The notes beneath the pieces are model-generated. The model did no database searches. It saw only the letters and a program-made list of their open reading frames with translations, and was not told where the DNA came from. This document shows positions 4,358 to 5,389 of a stretch of DNA of 5,389 nt, piece by piece (within the stretch, counting starts at the first letter, position 1; every line of letters begins with the position of its first letter). Made by a program: the position numbers and the translations under genes. The stretch comes from Verrucomicrobiota bacterium. GTDB taxonomy: Bacteria; Verrucomicrobiota; Verrucomicrobiia; Verrucomicrobiales; Akkermansiaceae. The stretch lies in assembly GCA_026397695.1 (NCBI GenBank), contig JAPLUJ010000744.1:1-5389 (forward strand), given 5' to 3'.

Positions 4358-5389
4358 ATGCAAGCAATCGCGACATCGGGCAAAACCACCCGCATCCGCC
4401 ATCGCGGCTTCGCCTTGGTGGTGACGCTCAGCCTGATGATTCTGTTGACCATTCTGGCGGTCGGCTTGCTAAGTCTTTCGACACTTGCACTCCACACATC
4501 CAGCGAAGCTCAAGCCATGGCCGTGGCACGGGCGAATGCACGCCTGGCGCTGATGCTGGCACTTGGAGACCTGCAACAATCGCTGGGGCCGGACAAAGCG
4601 GTTACCGCCACATCCGGGATTCTCCAGAGTCCCGGGAAACCCGGCCTCGCGGGAGTGTGGAGTTCGTGGGACTATGATCCTTCCTCCAGCAACCTGGATT
4701 ACAACGGTCCTAAAACCCGCACCGCAGCCGATAGTAATGCCATTGGCTTCAGGCGCTGGTTGGTTTCCAGCCCTGACCCGGATGCTGTGACCGTGCGTGA
4801 TTTCGGCAATACCGCGTGGTCCGGGGATACCATCACGCTGGCGGATAAAGCGACATTCGGCGGTGATTTGCCCGGCGGGCGGCCGATCCTCGCAGGCAAG
4901 GTGCCTCTATCAAAAAACGGCAAGGTGCAAGGGGGCTGCGCCTGGCACGTCACGGATGAGTCGGTGAAGGCGCGGATCAATATCTATCGGGATCCCCGTG
5001 ACCAACCGACTCTCGCCCAACAGTGCGCCTTGCTGGCCGGCCACCGGCCGGATGTCGCAGTCATGGATCAGGCCTTGAAGTTCCTGCCCAAGGATGCGAC
5101 GCGACCGGAATACACCCAAGCCAAGGAAGGCGCGCCCAAGATCACCAGTCTCGGGCAGGTCGAATTGCTCGGCGACCGGGATACGCCAAAAGAGACTATC
5201 AGGAAATTCCGCAACGATGTGACCCCATACTCCTTGGGTGTATTGGCGGATGTACGCAAAGGCGGACTCAAGAGCGACCTGTCATCCATCTTCGAGATGA
5301 GCGCCTCAGCAAAGGCCGTCACCCTGCCCCAGGAATATGTGAACAAGGGCTTATACCAATCCACCCACGGAATCACTGGCGTTTCCGAC
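4358..5389 (+). CDS. Large prepilin/PilX-GspK-like protein, N-terminal part (open at right edge)
   Basis: The frame is open for 344 codons from the ATG at 4358 to the last base, with no stop, so the C-terminus is missing. Seen: a short basic leader (RIRHRG, 12-17), then FALVVTLSLMILLTILAVGLL (18-38, key G17/F18 junction), resembling the class III N-terminal methylation helix. Position 5 after the putative cleavage is Val, not the Glu of major pilins, as in PilX- or GspK-like minor pilins. Next come ARANARLALMLALGDLQQ (57-74), WHVTDESVKARINI (196-209), which recalls the 'DE-gK-N-N' segment of GspK, and LGVLADVRKGGLKSDLS (293-309). I recall this set from large, mostly uncharacterised Verrucomicrobia proteins; the verrucomicrobial 'Verru_Chthon' cassette proteins are a possible relative, not confirmed. 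Expected location: inner membrane or pilus/secretion pseudopilus. A stop codon at 4310 in the same frame limits the start; no Shine-Dalgarno precedes 4358. The coding call is strong, the function tentative. Confidence 0.82.
   Translation, partial: MQAIATSGKTTRIRHRGFALVVTLSLMILLTILAVGLLSLSTLALHTSSEAQAMAVARANARLALMLALGDLQQSLGPDKAVTATSGILQSPGKPGLAGVWSSWDYDPSSSNLDYNGPKTRTAADSNAIGFRRWLVSSPDPDAVTVRDFGNTAWSGDTITLADKATFGGDLPGGRPILAGKVPLSKNGKVQGGCAWHVTDESVKARINIYRDPRDQPTLAQQCALLAGHRPDVAVMDQALKFLPKDATRPEYTQAKEGAPKITSLGQVELLGDRDTPKETIRKFRNDVTPYSLGVLADVRKGGLKSDLSSIFEMSASAKAVTLPQEYVNKGLYQSTHGITGVSD

Noticed and set aside
4309..4360. A frameshift joining the 10-codon ORF to the pilin-like protein
   Set aside because: The sequence between them has a stop and no homopolymer run. 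The pilin-like protein already has a plausible basic leader from 4358, so a broken gene is not needed to explain it.
4252..4497. Open frame of 81 codons on the minus strand over the leader and start of the pilin-like gene
   Set aside because: It is antisense to the conserved pilin-like helix, and no domain or ribosome binding site supports it.
1..5389. CRISPR arrays, tRNA or rRNA genes, insertion sequences, attachment sites
   Set aside because: No spaced direct repeats, cloverleaf or conserved rRNA segments, transposase motifs or terminal inverted repeats were seen on either strand.

Overview
This window looks like chromosomal DNA of a moderately GC-rich bacterium of the phylum Verrucomicrobiota. 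The best clue is the gene running off the right edge. It encodes a long protein with a pilin-like N-terminus, followed by an alanine/arginine-rich 'ARANARLALMLALGDLQQ' segment that I associate from memory with large hypothetical proteins of the Verrucomicrobia. A rhomboid with a 'DRDY' N-terminus and a C-terminal 'DKISREG' tail also fits. No phylogeny was run, so the assignment is an inference.

Layout. Positions 1-2308 hold three minus-strand genes, read from right to left: an SDR oxidoreductase, an MFS transporter of the nucleoside:H+ symporter type, and the N-terminal 78 codons of an FGGY carbohydrate kinase cut by the left edge. The transporter and kinase overlap by 4 bp (ATGA). The order oxidise, import, phosphorylate suggests a catabolic operon for a sugar or sugar alcohol, but no substrate can be named. 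The 154-bp gap upstream of the SDR holds a good dyad (2353-2380) and a perfect 10-bp palindrome touching the SDR start, both candidate control sites.

Positions 2463-4129 hold a second minus-strand pair: a rhomboid intramembrane protease and the MazG NTP pyrophosphohydrolase, also joined by an ATGA overlap. They probably share a transcript; no functional link is evident.

The strand switches in a 228-bp divergent region (4130-4357). On the plus strand it holds a two-tier hairpin (4262-4308) whose 3' arm contains a Shine-Dalgarno-like GAGG and ends directly at the ATG of a 10-codon ORF. That ORF stops 16 nt before the pilin-like gene, which has no Shine-Dalgarno of its own. This structured leader is the most unusual non-coding signal in the window. 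The pilin-like ORF (from 4358) is open through the end of the window.

No rRNA, tRNA, CRISPR array, insertion sequence or clear horizontal-transfer boundary was seen. Nothing here demonstrates a new biological system. The leader and the uncharacterised pilin-like protein deserve the most attention.
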